Below are positions 8,781 through 17,262 of a stretch of 64,000 nucleotides of DNA, in pieces (positions within the stretch are counted from its first letter, which is position 1; the number at the start of each line of letters is the position of its first letter). The DNA comes from a bacterium (lineage in GTDB: Bacteria; Armatimonadota; Abditibacteriia; Abditibacteriales; Abditibacteriaceae): positions 62,001 to 126,000 of the forward strand of contig SDZD01000005.1 in assembly GCA_004172935.1 (NCBI GenBank), given 5' to 3'. The notes under the pieces are model-generated. The model was not told the origin of the DNA and did no database searches. It saw only the letters and a list, made by a program, of their open reading frames with translations. The translations under genes and the position numbers were made by a program.

Positions 8781-9475
8781 CCCGCAACGTCGCCGCGTGT
8801 GACAATGCCTGTTGGGCGGTCGCCGATGCGGGGAGCGATCAGAATGGCTTCGAGAAAGGTGTTCTCGCCGAACCAGAACGCGGCCTGAGCCACACTGGTT
8901 TCGGGAGTGGCGAAGCGAAAGGTCTGGCGCTTCGATTGGCGTGGCAAGACCTGATGGATGGGGGTTTGCGGTGTGAATTGTTCGTCGCGGGCTACGACGG
9001 ACGACAGAAAGCGCGCGATGTCGCGCTCGGAGAGGACGCCTTCAAAACGGTTGCCGTCGAAAATAGGGAAGCGGGCGATGTCGCGCTTTCTCATGGTGTT
9101 GAGTGCCGTTTCCAGAGTATCATTGGGATGCAGAATAACCACTTCGCGTCCGAACTGTTGCCCAATGCTGGCGGGGTGGAGCAGACGGTCGCGGATGGCC
9201 TCTATTTCGAGGACGGCGCTTTCGCTGGGCACACAGGGATAGTCGAAGGGCCGCACTGTTTCGTGGACCAAAAAATTACGGAGCGACGTGAAAAGCCGCA
9301 GGCTTTCGGCGTCGTGCCAATAGGGATGGCGGCGTGCCCACCAATCGACGGAACTGCGAAACGTGGGCGGGGCGTCCGGTTGCGATTGAAGCCAGTTATC
9401 GAGCGTGTTGAAAGCGGCGATGAACCGCTCGATGCGGGCGTGTTCTTCGCGCGATACAGGTGGGCGATCTGGCAT
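8768..9475 (-). CDS. CBS-domain-pair regulatory protein
   Basis: The 235-residue protein has a helical N-terminal part (about 1-105; motifs such as SLRNFLVHETVRPF resemble nucleotidyltransferase-associated or RiboL-like helical regions) followed by two CBS motifs. The first is near 110-160 (ILHPNDTLETALNTMRKRDI, then GVLSERDIARFL) and the second near 175-232 (ending PTGIVTRGDVAGW). CBS pairs bind adenine nucleotides and regulate attached or partner proteins. The 13-base overlap with the ATP-grasp gene suggests nucleotide-sensing control of that enzyme; this is inference. Confidence 0.78.
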   Translation of the reverse strand: MPDRPPVSREEHARIERFIAAFNTLDNWLQSQPDAPPTFRSSVDWWARRHPYWHDAESLRLFTSLRNFLVHETVRPFDYPCVPSESAVLEIEAIRDRLLHPASIGQQFGREVVILHPNDTLETALNTMRKRDIARFPIFDGNRFEGVLSERDIARFLSSVVARDEQFTPQTPIHQVLPRQSKRQTFRFATPETSVAQAAFWFGENTFLEAILIAPRIGDRPTGIVTRGDVAGWRE

Positions 9476-10287
9476 GTGAACGCAGTGTTACGAAAGTATG
9501 GTGGTGTGTGTGCCCCCACTGAGCGCTTCCTCATATTTTATTGTGCTATGTAGCCTTATTGAGAATTGAATAGTGCGTGAAATCAATGATTTTGGGGTGT
9601 AAATCAATTTTTTAGTGATAAAAAGGGGCTTGAAAGATTGAATTAACGAGGGAACCGTTCGGAATTGGAGTGTGAAATAGGAGTTTAGAGATTGATTATT
9701 CAAACTTTTTTCAAATCGTGGAGTTATTGAGAAATTCAACCACAGAGACGCGGAGAGATTTTGGAGATTCACCACAGAGGCACGGAGACACAGAGAGTGC
9801 TTTAGAAGAGGAGGAGAGGTGAGAGGGGGTGGTATACATGGGATTTTGGGAGCGGGCTTATTGCCATAAGCCCCTACAGTGGGTAGCCCTTATTGGGAGA
9901 TTTGGGAGGGCCAGTTAGGGAGAGTAACTGGGTTGTTGAGGACAGTATATGTCTTCAATTCATTAAGTTCAGTATAACCGATTTGTGTCGGTGGCGCTAT
10001 TCTCCGAGTGGAAGGAGGCCGATTGTGCGGCGGAGGGGATGGCTTTCGGTGAAATAGGTTTCGGCGCCATTTGGCTAAAGTTCCCCCTGACTTTGTCGGA
10101 CCTTCCGGCCTTCGTGAACATTGCAGGTGCGCTGGATGGACCACAATGCTTTTGGGGATTGACAGCTTAATTTGTTAGTGGCAAGGAATTATTTGTGGCC
10201 GAACACGAGGTTCGTTCCTACTAAGGGGTAATCGCAACTGAAATTATGCCGGCCGATGTTACTGACTGGTGTCTTTGAGAGCTAACT
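9476..10287. other. 812-bp non-coding accessory patch
   Basis: No ORF here has family similarity or a good ribosome-binding site. 9540-9735 is AT-rich compared with its neighbours. It holds the CACAGAG-type repeats at 9739-9797 and a hairpin at 9854-9873 (GGGCTTAT-tgcc-ATAAGCCC). The rest looks like decayed or anonymous intergenic DNA between two minus-strand genes. Confidence 0.55.
9739..9797. repeat. paired CACAGAG-type dispersed repeat
   Basis: Two related blocks, ACCACAGAGACGCGGAGAGA (9739-9758) and ACCACAGAGGCACGGAGACA (9771-9790, continuing CAGAGAG), are separated by 12 nt. Purine-rich ACCACAGAGRCRCRGAG strings recur in intergenic DNA of many bacterial phyla; function unknown. Confidence 0.7.
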
Positions 10288-11079
10288 TTAGATCAGTTGG
10301 GCTTTCCAGTCGAGTTCGTTGTAGAGGTAAGCGTTTTGGGGCCTGTTGGGGAGATAGAGGGCGGTTTGGATTTGCCCGATTTGATAGAAAGTGGTGGATT
10401 TGGGGCGGGCTTTGATTTCGCGAGTGCGGCCTTCTTGGTCGCGAAAGAGGAGAGTGAGTTGATTTTTGGTGGTGTCGTGGGCGATGATGAAAGCGGGAGT
10501 TGTGAGGCCAATGCTCACAAGCCTTTTGTCACGCCTTTCTGTTGCCAGTGCAAGCAGGGGAAGGGCTGAGACGCCTACCAGCAAGAAGCCCATGATACCC
10601 ATGCCTAGAATCGAGGCCCAGGGAGAAAAGTCGTCGGCGAGTAGGGGACGCAAGGCAGGGGCGAATGGGAAGTAGCGCACGCGCACTGTGTCGCCTATGT
10701 TTGTGTGCTTCCATTTTTCGGTGGGGACTTGCCCCTGCGCCTGATAGGTGTGGGTATTGGCTTGAAAGCGGAAGTCGAGGAAATAAGTTTTTTCGCGTCC
10801 GTTGCCACGTTCCCGTCCAGTGACGATGCCTGTGGTGGTGGTGCCCAGAGGCAAAATGAGCGCGGCTAAGCCGCCCCAGAACATACACATCAGGCCAAGG
10901 AGTAGCATGGGCAGCAAGCAACCCGCCAGACAGCCTCGCTCGGTGCGGGCGCGCAAGCCTACTTCTTCGTTGTTACGCGGGATGACGCGGCGTGGTGTTG
11001 GGGCTTGCAGTTCGGGTGGCGGTGAAAAGCGCGCTTCGATGTCTTGCCAATCTATGTCGCGCGCCCATGTGTCGCTCAT
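10288..11079 (-). CDS. DUF3592-like membrane protein
   Basis: The 263-residue protein has two hydrophobic blocks, at about 53-80 (CLLPMLLLGLMCMFWGG) and about 155-178 (ASILGMGIMGFLLVGVSALP). Between them lies a beta-rich segment with the DUF3592 flavour: TGIVTGRERG followed by YFLDFRFQ, GDTVRVRYFP. The function of the family is not known. I prefer the ATG at 11079 (MSDTW...) over a TTG six codons upstream. It is divergent from the glycosylase gene across less than 50 bp. Confidence 0.6.
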   Translation of the reverse strand: MSDTWARDIDWQDIEARFSPPPELQAPTPRRVIPRNNEEVGLRARTERGCLAGCLLPMLLLGLMCMFWGGLAALILPLGTTTTGIVTGRERGNGREKTYFLDFRFQANTHTYQAQGQVPTEKWKHTNIGDTVRVRYFPFAPALRPLLADDFSPWASILGMGIMGFLLVGVSALPLLALATERRDKRLVSIGLTTPAFIIAHDTTKNQLTLLFRDQEGRTREIKARPKSTTFYQIGQIQTALYLPNRPQNAYLYNELDWKAQLI

Positions 11080-11126
11080 GAAGTGCAGTGTCCACAACGG
11101 CGCGTAATATGCTGAGTGAATGTGCC

Positions 11127-11906
11127 ATGAGTACGCTCTCCCTGTTCGATATTCCAGTGGTCGATTCCCCTCGAAAGGCGAAGGTGACGGCTTCCGACAA
11201 GAGCGCCGAGCTTCGGGCCAAGATGCTGGAGGTTCATGGGCGGTTATGCCATGAGTACGGATGTCCTATAGGTTATTTTCATAATCTGGACGCGATGGAT
11301 GAGTTGATTTCGTCGCTGCTGTCGCATCGCACTAAAAATGCTGATTCGGGACGGGCGTGGAAGCAACTGAAGGCGCGTTTTCCGAATTGGGATGATGCTT
11401 TGAATGCGCCTGTCGAGGAAATCGAAGAGGCGATTGCTCCCTGCACATGGCCGGAGCAGAAAGCGCCTCGTGTTCAGGCGGTATTACGGGAGATTAAAGA
11501 GAGGCGCGGTGAGTTTTCGCTCGATTTTCTGGCCGAGATGAGTGTGCCCGATGCGCGGGCGTGGCTTGAATCTATTACCGGGGTTGGCCCAAAGACTAGC
11601 GCCGCGACTCTGGCGTTCTCACATTTGCGAATGCGCGCTTTGCCTGTCGATTCGCACCATCATCGTGTGGCGCAGCGGTTGGGACTCATTCCGATGAGTC
11701 TGTCTGTTGGCCCTTCGCACGCTGTTCTCGAAGCGATGTTGCCCACCGATTGGGACGCGCAACAGGTGTACGATAATCATGAAGTGCTGATGCTGCATGG
11801 GCAACGGGTTTGTCACCACCACTCGCCTAAGTGCAACAACTGCGTGTTGCTGGATATTTGCCCGACTGGGCAGAGGCTCGTGGCGAATGAGATGGGGGCT
11901 GTGTGA
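11127..11906 (+). CDS. endonuclease III-like HhH-GPD DNA glycosylase with Fe-S cluster
   Basis: Base-excision repair enzyme. The 259-residue protein has the six-helix barrel domain, the helix-hairpin-helix SITGVGPKTSAATLAF (with the lysine used for AP-lyase chemistry in Nth), and the catalytic aspartate in LPVDSHHHRVAQRLGL. The C-terminal [4Fe-4S] loop has the spacing C-x6-C-x2-C-x5-C (CHHHSPKCNNCVLLDIC). All expected residues are present. It differs enough from classical Nth that its base specificity is open. Starts at 11088 (GTG) or 11109 are possible; I prefer the ATG at 11127, which has TAATAT (11105-11110) upstream as a possible -10. Confidence 0.85.
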   Translation: MSTLSLFDIPVVDSPRKAKVTASDKSAELRAKMLEVHGRLCHEYGCPIGYFHNLDAMDELISSLLSHRTKNADSGRAWKQLKARFPNWDDALNAPVEEIEEAIAPCTWPEQKAPRVQAVLREIKERRGEFSLDFLAEMSVPDARAWLESITGVGPKTSAATLAFSHLRMRALPVDSHHHRVAQRLGLIPMSLSVGPSHAVLEAMLPTDWDAQQVYDNHEVLMLHGQRVCHHHSPKCNNCVLLDICPTGQRLVANEMGAV

Positions 11907-11929
11907 GTGAGGGGGTGAGTTCTATTGGG

Positions 11930-12496
11930 TCAGGTTTGCGCTGATTGAATTTGCTGTACAAGCTCTTCAATGGAGGGGTTATATTCGTCTTCTGTGGATA
12001 CCTGGATTGTGGGGATGTCAAATTCTGGGGCTGTGTAGCTATCGGGAAGTAAGAACTTACCCGTTTCCTTGTAGTGTTTTACACGATGATCGCCGTGGAA
12101 AAACTCGCGTTCGGGGTTTTCTAGGCCACGCTTCAGGTGGTGCTTCGCGGCGGTTGTGCTGTCGATAGAACAAAGAATGATGAGGGGAGAGGATAATTCG
12201 GTAATTCGGGGCATTCTACTTTCCCATACCTTGTGCTGAAACGCGGCTTCGATGATGACCGAGATATTGGCTGTCAGATATTGATTCACAATCTCGAAGA
12301 AAAAGTCGGTGACTGTGGCGTTGGTATCGGGAGGGAGTTGGTCGTGTTTGGTGCCGTAGGTGTTGACGTAGCCTTCTTTGAGTTCATCGCGGCTTATGAC
12401 GGGTAGCCACAGGCGCCCACCTAACTTCCTGGCGAGCGTGGTTTTTCCGGCTCCCGGTTGGCCTGTTACGATGATGCACTTCGGTTTTGGAGGCAT
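11930..12496 (-). CDS. P-loop kinase-like ATPase (AAA_33 type)
   Basis: The 188-residue protein starts with strand CIIVTG and a Walker A, GQPGAGKTTLAR (12-23). A DxD-like segment ISRDELKEG (34-42) is typical of small-molecule kinases such as zeta-toxin/Zot-like and gluconate-type kinases, and a lid follows with basic residues (HLKRGLENPEREFFHGDHR). It probably phosphorylates a small molecule or an antibiotic-like compound, but the substrate cannot be named. No antitoxin gene is next to it. It lies 14 bp downstream of aroE on the same strand and may share its transcript. Confidence 0.75.
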   Translation of the reverse strand: MPPKPKCIIVTGQPGAGKTTLARKLGGRLWLPVISRDELKEGYVNTYGTKHDQLPPDTNATVTDFFFEIVNQYLTANISVIIEAAFQHKVWESRMPRITELSSPLIILCSIDSTTAAKHHLKRGLENPEREFFHGDHRVKHYKETGKFLLPDSYTAPEFDIPTIQVSTEDEYNPSIEELVQQIQSAQT

Positions 12497-12510
12497 GGTT
12501 TAGGGCACGG

Positions 12511-13392
12511 CTAATTATGAAGCGCCCGTAGCGCTTCGGCGCGGAGGTCTTCGATTTTGATTTGGGCGTTTAAGCCGATTTGGGCGGCGTAGACGTTCGT
12601 CCAGAGTACCATGTCGAGACCATTGACGACTTTGGCGCCGCGCTCTTTGGCTTCGCGGAGGAGGCGGGTTTCGAGCGGGTTGTAGACGATGTCGAAGACG
12701 GTGTGTTTGGCTTCGATTGCATCGGCGTCGAGCGGAGAGGAGTTGATGTCGGGGGTCATGCCTACGCTGGTGGTGTTGATGATGATGTCTGAGTCGCTGA
12801 GGCCTGAAGCGGGCAACGGGCTGACGAGAGCGGGGACGCCGGTTCGGGTTTGGACTTCGTCGGCGATGATTTGGGCGCGTTCGATGGTGCGGTTATAGAG
12901 GGTGATGTGAGCTGCGCCCGCATCGGCGAAGGTGAGGGCGAGGGAGCGGGCCGAGCCGCCGCCGCCCAGAATCGCGACGCGGGTGCCACCAATTCGCACG
13001 CCTTTATCTTCGAGGGAGCGAAGAGCGGCCCAGCCGTCGCTGGAGTGACCGCAGATGGTGCCATCGGAGCGAAATTCCAGAAAATTGACGGCTCCTACTA
13101 AACGGGCTGAAGGGTGCAGTTCGTCGCAGAGAGAGAGAACCGCTTCTTTGTGGGGGATAGTGACCATAACACCCCTCATGTTCAGGCTTTGGGCGCCGCG
13201 TATGGCTTGCGCCAGGGCATCGCTTTTGACGGGAAAAGCCAGGCAAAGGGCGTTGATGTCGCTTTGGGCGAGGGCAAACGATTGGGCACGCGGGGAAACG
13301 GAGTGGGAGATCGGGTCGCCAATTAGCGCGATGACACGGGTGCGCGCGTTCAAATAGTCCAGAGGCACGAGTAAAGTTTGCGAGATGAGCAA
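12511..13392 (-). CDS. aroE: shikimate dehydrogenase
   Basis: Reduces 3-dehydroshikimate to shikimate with NADPH in the chorismate pathway. The 293-residue protein has the N-terminal substrate domain with IGDPISHSVSPR (24-35), catalytic lysine K82 in TIPHKEAV and the partner aspartate D119 in GHSSDGWAAL. The Rossmann half follows with GGGGSARSLAL and the NADP-phosphate-binding NRTIERA. NTTSVGM and the C-terminal NGLDMVLWTNVYAAQIG complete the family signature. The length is normal with a roughly 20-residue N-terminal extension. No other aromatic-pathway gene is close. Confidence 0.93.
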   Translation of the reverse strand: MLISQTLLVPLDYLNARTRVIALIGDPISHSVSPRAQSFALAQSDINALCLAFPVKSDALAQAIRGAQSLNMRGVMVTIPHKEAVLSLCDELHPSARLVGAVNFLEFRSDGTICGHSSDGWAALRSLEDKGVRIGGTRVAILGGGGSARSLALTFADAGAAHITLYNRTIERAQIIADEVQTRTGVPALVSPLPASGLSDSDIIINTTSVGMTPDINSSPLDADAIEAKHTVFDIVYNPLETRLLREAKERGAKVVNGLDMVLWTNVYAAQIGLNAQIKIEDLRAEALRALHN

Positions 13393-13490
13393 GAATAAGA
13401 TGAGAAAATGTACGGAAAATGGCTATCTCTTTTCGTAGAGAACTAGTGTCAGATACACTGCGCGCATAATTTTCGGAAAGCCGTTTCGAA

Positions 13491-14291
13491 ATGGGGGCGT
13501 CGCAGCTTCTACGTTTGAATTCCGAATTCGCGCGGCTATGGCCCGCAACTTTGCCAATGACTGATTCCGCGCCGGAACGCGCCACCCCTCACACGAGCGA
13601 ACACGCTCCCACGCATTCGGTGTCCGGCCTTGGTACGTCGGCAGGAGTGCGCTTGCGGCGTAAACGCTCTTTCGCCGATTGGATCGCCTTTTTACTGTCG
13701 GCGATTCTCAGCCCTTACCTCGTTATTCCCGTTGGAACGGTAGGCATCATCTACGCCCGTACGTCGCATTCGCCGCGTCAGTTTTTGGCGTGGGTTTCGA
13801 TTTCGCTGCTGTTCTCTACTGCTTTGCCACTGCTGTACATTTTGGTGGGCATGTGGCGGGGCACCATTTCCGATGTCCACGTGATGGAGCGTGATCAACG
13901 GGGAGGCCCGTTTGTTGTTGCCATCGTCGGCGGATTTCTGGGGGCGTTCTTGTTGTATTTGATGCAAGCCCCCGTTTCGGTGTGGGGGCTGAGCATCATT
14001 CAAGGCGTGAACGGTTTGGCGATTTTGGCGATAACCAACTTCACCAAAATTTCGGTTCATGTTTCGGTGCTGTCGGCGACGGTGATGGGGGCTATCGCGC
14101 TAAACCCGCAATTTTCACCTTACTGGGTGATATGGCTGGTTCCGGTGCTGATGTGGGCGCGCACCAAACGCGGGCGTCACTCGTGGGGACAAGGCATTGC
14201 CGGGTTTGCGGTAGCATCAAGCGTTACCTCGCTCGTGCTTGCCGGACTTGGGCTTTCAGACCGATTAACATGGCTATGGCAGCGTTTTTGA
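13491..14291 (+). CDS. PAP2-like integral membrane protein
   Basis: The 266-residue protein has a 55-residue soluble, low-complexity N-terminus and then five or six TM helices (about 63-90, 97-118, 139-157, 160-180, 183-205, 230-255). The loop ISDVHVMERDQRG and the helix start TKISVHVSVLSA resemble PAP2-related membrane phosphatase proteins that keep a KxSxH core but lack a full three-part acid-phosphatase signature. Enzyme activity is therefore doubtful. It is followed by a clear terminator. Confidence 0.6.
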   Translation: MGASQLLRLNSEFARLWPATLPMTDSAPERATPHTSEHAPTHSVSGLGTSAGVRLRRKRSFADWIAFLLSAILSPYLVIPVGTVGIIYARTSHSPRQFLAWVSISLLFSTALPLLYILVGMWRGTISDVHVMERDQRGGPFVVAIVGGFLGAFLLYLMQAPVSVWGLSIIQGVNGLAILAITNFTKISVHVSVLSATVMGAIALNPQFSPYWVIWLVPVLMWARTKRGRHSWGQGIAGFAVASSVTSLVLAGLGLSDRLTWLWQRF

Positions 14292-14310
14292 CGCTGGCAA
14301 TGGCTTGCTG

Positions 14311-14333
14311 AGCGCTACTTGTAGCGCTTTTTT
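14311..14333 (+). terminator. intrinsic terminator of PAP2-like gene
   Basis: The stem AGCGCTA / TAGCGCT with loop CTTG is followed by six T residues, 19 nt after the stop codon. Confidence 0.85.
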
Positions 14334-14350
14334 AATGATGCGTTGCATCG

Positions 14351-14359
14351 TGTTATAAT
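14351..14359 (+). promoter_or_regulatory. extended -10 promoter for the SpoIIE-type phosphatase gene
   Basis: TGTTATAAT is a perfect extended -10 (TGnTATAAT). The -35 region is poor, as extended -10 promoters tolerate. It implies a 5' UTR of about 150 nt before the start at 14518, which contains a possible 8-codon ORF at 14416-14442 and a CAAAACC/GGTTTTG inverted pair close to the ribosome-binding site. Confidence 0.6.
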
Positions 14360-14517
14360 GGGAAAAGTGGCCTCTCGAAAGGGTGGGTCAAGATTTCTAC
14401 AGGAATCGTTTCTTCATGAACCACGATGTATGGGGAGCGTAGAAGAAGATAACTCCCTGGTAAGAAAGGGCAAAACCAGTGTTTTAGAGATAAGAACATC
14501 GGTTTTGTAAGGTATTC

Positions 14518-16725
14518 ATGTCGGCAACCACCGTCGCATTTGCGCTTAGCGTTTTCAACTTGCTCATGTGTTCGAGCGGGTTAATATTCGTTTTCTTCGA
14601 ATGGAACGCCGCGCGTCGTCGGGAATACCTGTACCTGTACTTTGGCGATGAACGTCCCGGCCAAGAATATTTCATTGCGGCTCGTCGCCATCGCGTTCAA
14701 TACACCCGCCTGTTGTGGGCTTTCGGCACTCTGTGTCTGCGCCACTTCCTCACCATGTTTGTGGCGATTAATAGCGCCCAGGGTGATGTGTGGAGTTCGT
14801 GGCAGGACTGGATGTTCGGCATGTCGAACACCATTCCCGAAAGTGGAACGGCGCTTTTTCCCTGGCTTGGATTTTTAGAGGCGCTTTCGCTGGCGCTATT
14901 TGTGTATGCCCTTTTGCTTGAGTGGAAACCACTGGGGCGTGAACTGGGTGTGCTGCCAGTGGCTGTACTCGCGGGGACGGCTGGTATATGGGCCATCATT
15001 GCCCTGCTGTTTCAACTAGGAACTTTTGGCCGCTCGGCGACGATGGTCGTGATGGTGGCTACGATTGTTTCGCGTTTGATTTTGGGAGGGTTCCTGTGCT
15101 TCGCCTTGAGGGCGCGGGCGTTAGGGAAGGCGAAGGGCAAGACCCCGATGGGCATCTTCGTGTTACCTATGTGGACGGCGACTCTGGCGTTCGGTTCGTG
15201 GGTGTTCTTTCCCACGGTCGGCGATATTGTCGGTAACTCCATCGCGCATCCTATTGGACACTTCATCGCGTTTTCGCTGCTGATGACGGCGTTCGCGCGC
15301 TCGACCTTGAATGACTACGAGAGCATCGAGATGTCGCGCCACCGTTTGGGACGCGAGCGCTCGGTGCTGTTCACCTTTTTGAAGCGACTCGGTTCGGCGT
15401 TTACGACCGATGTTGAAGTCGATCAAATCCTGCGAATTATCCTTGAGTCGGCGCTGGAAACCTCCGAGGCGAGCGCGGGCGCGATTTACCTGTACGATCA
15501 GAATAAGAAGCGACTCGACCCGCGTGTCGTGCTGAACTTCTTCCCACCGCTTTATATCGAATGCGAGACGGGAGTCTCGACGCGGCGCACCGAGGAGTTG
15601 GAGGCGCAGATGCGCCATCAAGACTTTTCGCTGGGCGAAGGTGTCATCGGCGAGGTCGCCAAAAGCGGTCAGGGGCGTCTTATTCAAGACGTGCGCGCCG
15701 AACGCATAATGCTTGGTACAACCACCGAGTTCATGCGCAATCGCTCGATGCTGGTGGTTCCGCTGCGCGTTCGCGATGAGTTACTGGGCGTGTTGGCCGT
15801 ACTCAACAAGCAGAGCGGTTCTTTTGGTCAGGATGACTTATCGTTATTGCAGGCTCTGGCTGATCAGGCTTCGCTGAGCGTTAACAACGCGATGCTGACT
15901 GTTGAAGTGGCGGCGCAAGAACGTATTCGCCGCGACCTCCAAATCGCGCGCGATATTCAGCAGCAGCTATTGCCCGATTCTTGCCCTAATGTCCCCGGTT
16001 TTGAAATCGCGGCGCGTGGCACCAGTGCTACCGAAGTGGGCGGCGACTATTACGATTTCTTCTGGGTAGACGATGACCATTTGGGCATTCTGGTGGCCGA
16101 CGTTTCGGGCAAGGGAGTTCCGGCGGCGCTTGTGGTGGCGATGATTCGCTCGGCGTTTCGCGCTCAGGCTCCAGGAAATACCGATGTGCGCGATGTGTTG
16201 GCGAAGGTGAACTCGTTCATTACTGGCGACCTTCGTTCGAACATGTTCGTGACGTGTGTTTACGGAATTTTGGAAGTTTCGAGCAAACGCTTTTCGTGGG
16301 GACGCGCAGGACACGAGCCGCTTTTGGTGGCTCACCCCGAAAAGAATATCGACATCCTGAAGCCGGATGGGTTTGCGTTGGGTATCATTGGGGCGCCGGA
16401 ATTTTCCGACCTACTTGAAATTGAAACCATCGAACTGCATTCGGGCGACCGCTTGTTGCTGTTCACCGATGGTCTTACCGAAGCGATGAACTCGAAGGGC
16501 GAGGAGTTCGGTATGACGCGCATTCTGGAAACGCTGAATTTGGATGATGATGTCGATTTGGGCGGTTATGGCGCCGATGGCGAACCGTTCGCCAATGGCG
16601 TGAATTGTGATCCACGAGCAAATGAGCCGGATAGCATGAAGCATCTGGAAGATGCGGTTTCGCTGCACGTGGGCGATGCGCCCCAAAGCGACGACTTGAC
16701 CATCGTTTATCTGGCGGCGAAGTAA
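14518..16725 (+). CDS. membrane-anchored GAF/SpoIIE-type PP2C serine phosphatase
   Basis: The 735-residue signalling protein has an N-terminal block of about seven TM helices (about 1-265), then a GAF domain (about 290-455; LGSAFTTDVEVDQIL to LLQALADQASLSV), a linker helix with QIARDIQQQLLP that is typical of RsbU-like enzymes, and the SpoIIE/PP2C phosphatase domain (about 490-735). The metal-binding residues lie in EVGGDYYDF and VADVSGKGVPAAL, and LFTDGLTEAMN with DDLTIVYL complete it. Such enzymes dephosphorylate anti-sigma-antagonist proteins in partner-switching cascades. No RsbW or RsbV homologue is adjacent, so the target is elsewhere. The signal sensed by the GAF and TM regions is unknown. 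Confidence 0.9.
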   Translation: MSATTVAFALSVFNLLMCSSGLIFVFFEWNAARRREYLYLYFGDERPGQEYFIAARRHRVQYTRLLWAFGTLCLRHFLTMFVAINSAQGDVWSSWQDWMFGMSNTIPESGTALFPWLGFLEALSLALFVYALLLEWKPLGRELGVLPVAVLAGTAGIWAIIALLFQLGTFGRSATMVVMVATIVSRLILGGFLCFALRARALGKAKGKTPMGIFVLPMWTATLAFGSWVFFPTVGDIVGNSIAHPIGHFIAFSLLMTAFARSTLNDYESIEMSRHRLGRERSVLFTFLKRLGSAFTTDVEVDQILRIILESALETSEASAGAIYLYDQNKKRLDPRVVLNFFPPLYIECETGVSTRRTEELEAQMRHQDFSLGEGVIGEVAKSGQGRLIQDVRAERIMLGTTTEFMRNRSMLVVPLRVRDELLGVLAVLNKQSGSFGQDDLSLLQALADQASLSVNNAMLTVEVAAQERIRRDLQIARDIQQQLLPDSCPNVPGFEIAARGTSATEVGGDYYDFFWVDDDHLGILVADVSGKGVPAALVVAMIRSAFRAQAPGNTDVRDVLAKVNSFITGDLRSNMFVTCVYGILEVSSKRFSWGRAGHEPLLVAHPEKNIDILKPDGFALGIIGAPEFSDLLEIETIELHSGDRLLLFTDGLTEAMNSKGEEFGMTRILETLNLDDDVDLGGYGADGEPFANGVNCDPRANEPDSMKHLEDAVSLHVGDAPQSDDLTIVYLAAK

Positions 16726-16758
16726 TTAGGTTCCGGCGCGCGTTTTCAGCCCATTAAA

Positions 16759-17196
16759 ATGGATAAGGTGGAAAACACAGGGGAACTTGAATGGGTGATT
16801 CAAGATAGCATCAGCCCGGAAGATGCTCGTCGGTTGGATGAGGTGATTGAGGAGCGCAACCTTGAGCAAACCGGGACTCGCCGCGCTATTCTCGTGATTT
16901 TAGTTCGTAATAGCGATGGGGAAGTGGTTGCTGGTGCGCTGGGGACAGTGGCCTGGGGGCTGCTTTACATCAAGACTCTTTCGGTGACAGCTCCACTGCA
17001 AGGGCAGGGGTATGGGGCCAAATTGCTGGCGGCGATAGAGGACGAGGCAAAACGCCGTGGTGTCCGAGTCGCTCATTTGCACACGATGGGTTTTCAGGCG
17101 CCCGCGTTTTACGAGAAGTACGGCTACAGCGTTTTTCAGGTGCTTGAGGGCACCTCGGATGAACACAAACGCTATTTTCTGAAGAAGGAACTGTGA
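16759..17196 (+). CDS. GNAT-family N-acetyltransferase
   Basis: The 145-residue protein has the GNAT core. The acetyl-CoA pyrophosphate loop reads LQGQGYGAKLLAAIEDEAKRR-like (Q/R-x-x-G-x-G at about 80-85), preceded by the beta-4 strand LLYIKTLSVTAPL and followed by GFQAPAFYEKYGY, the motif B/C region common in small GNATs. The acceptor is unknown. It lies 33 bp after the phosphatase and may share its message. A shared terminator separates it from the convergent cimA. Confidence 0.85.
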   Translation: MDKVENTGELEWVIQDSISPEDARRLDEVIEERNLEQTGTRRAILVILVRNSDGEVVAGALGTVAWGLLYIKTLSVTAPLQGQGYGAKLLAAIEDEAKRRGVRVAHLHTMGFQAPAFYEKYGYSVFQVLEGTSDEHKRYFLKKEL

Positions 17197-17209
17197 GAGG
17201 TGGCAGATT

Positions 17210-17254
17210 AAAAAGCGAAAGGGCGATGCATTCACATCGTCCTTTCGCTTTTTG
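17210..17254. terminator. bidirectional terminator between GNAT gene and cimA
   Basis: The stem AAAAAGCGAAAGG...GATG / CATCGTCCTTTCGCTTTTT is flanked by A and T runs on both sides, fitting termination of both convergent genes. Confidence 0.88.
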
Positions 17255-17262
17255 TGGGGTGA

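Noticed and set aside
9985-10170. 61-codon + strand frame in the non-coding patch
   Set aside because: No ribosome-binding site, no motif, and it spans AT/GC composition change typical of intergenic DNA.
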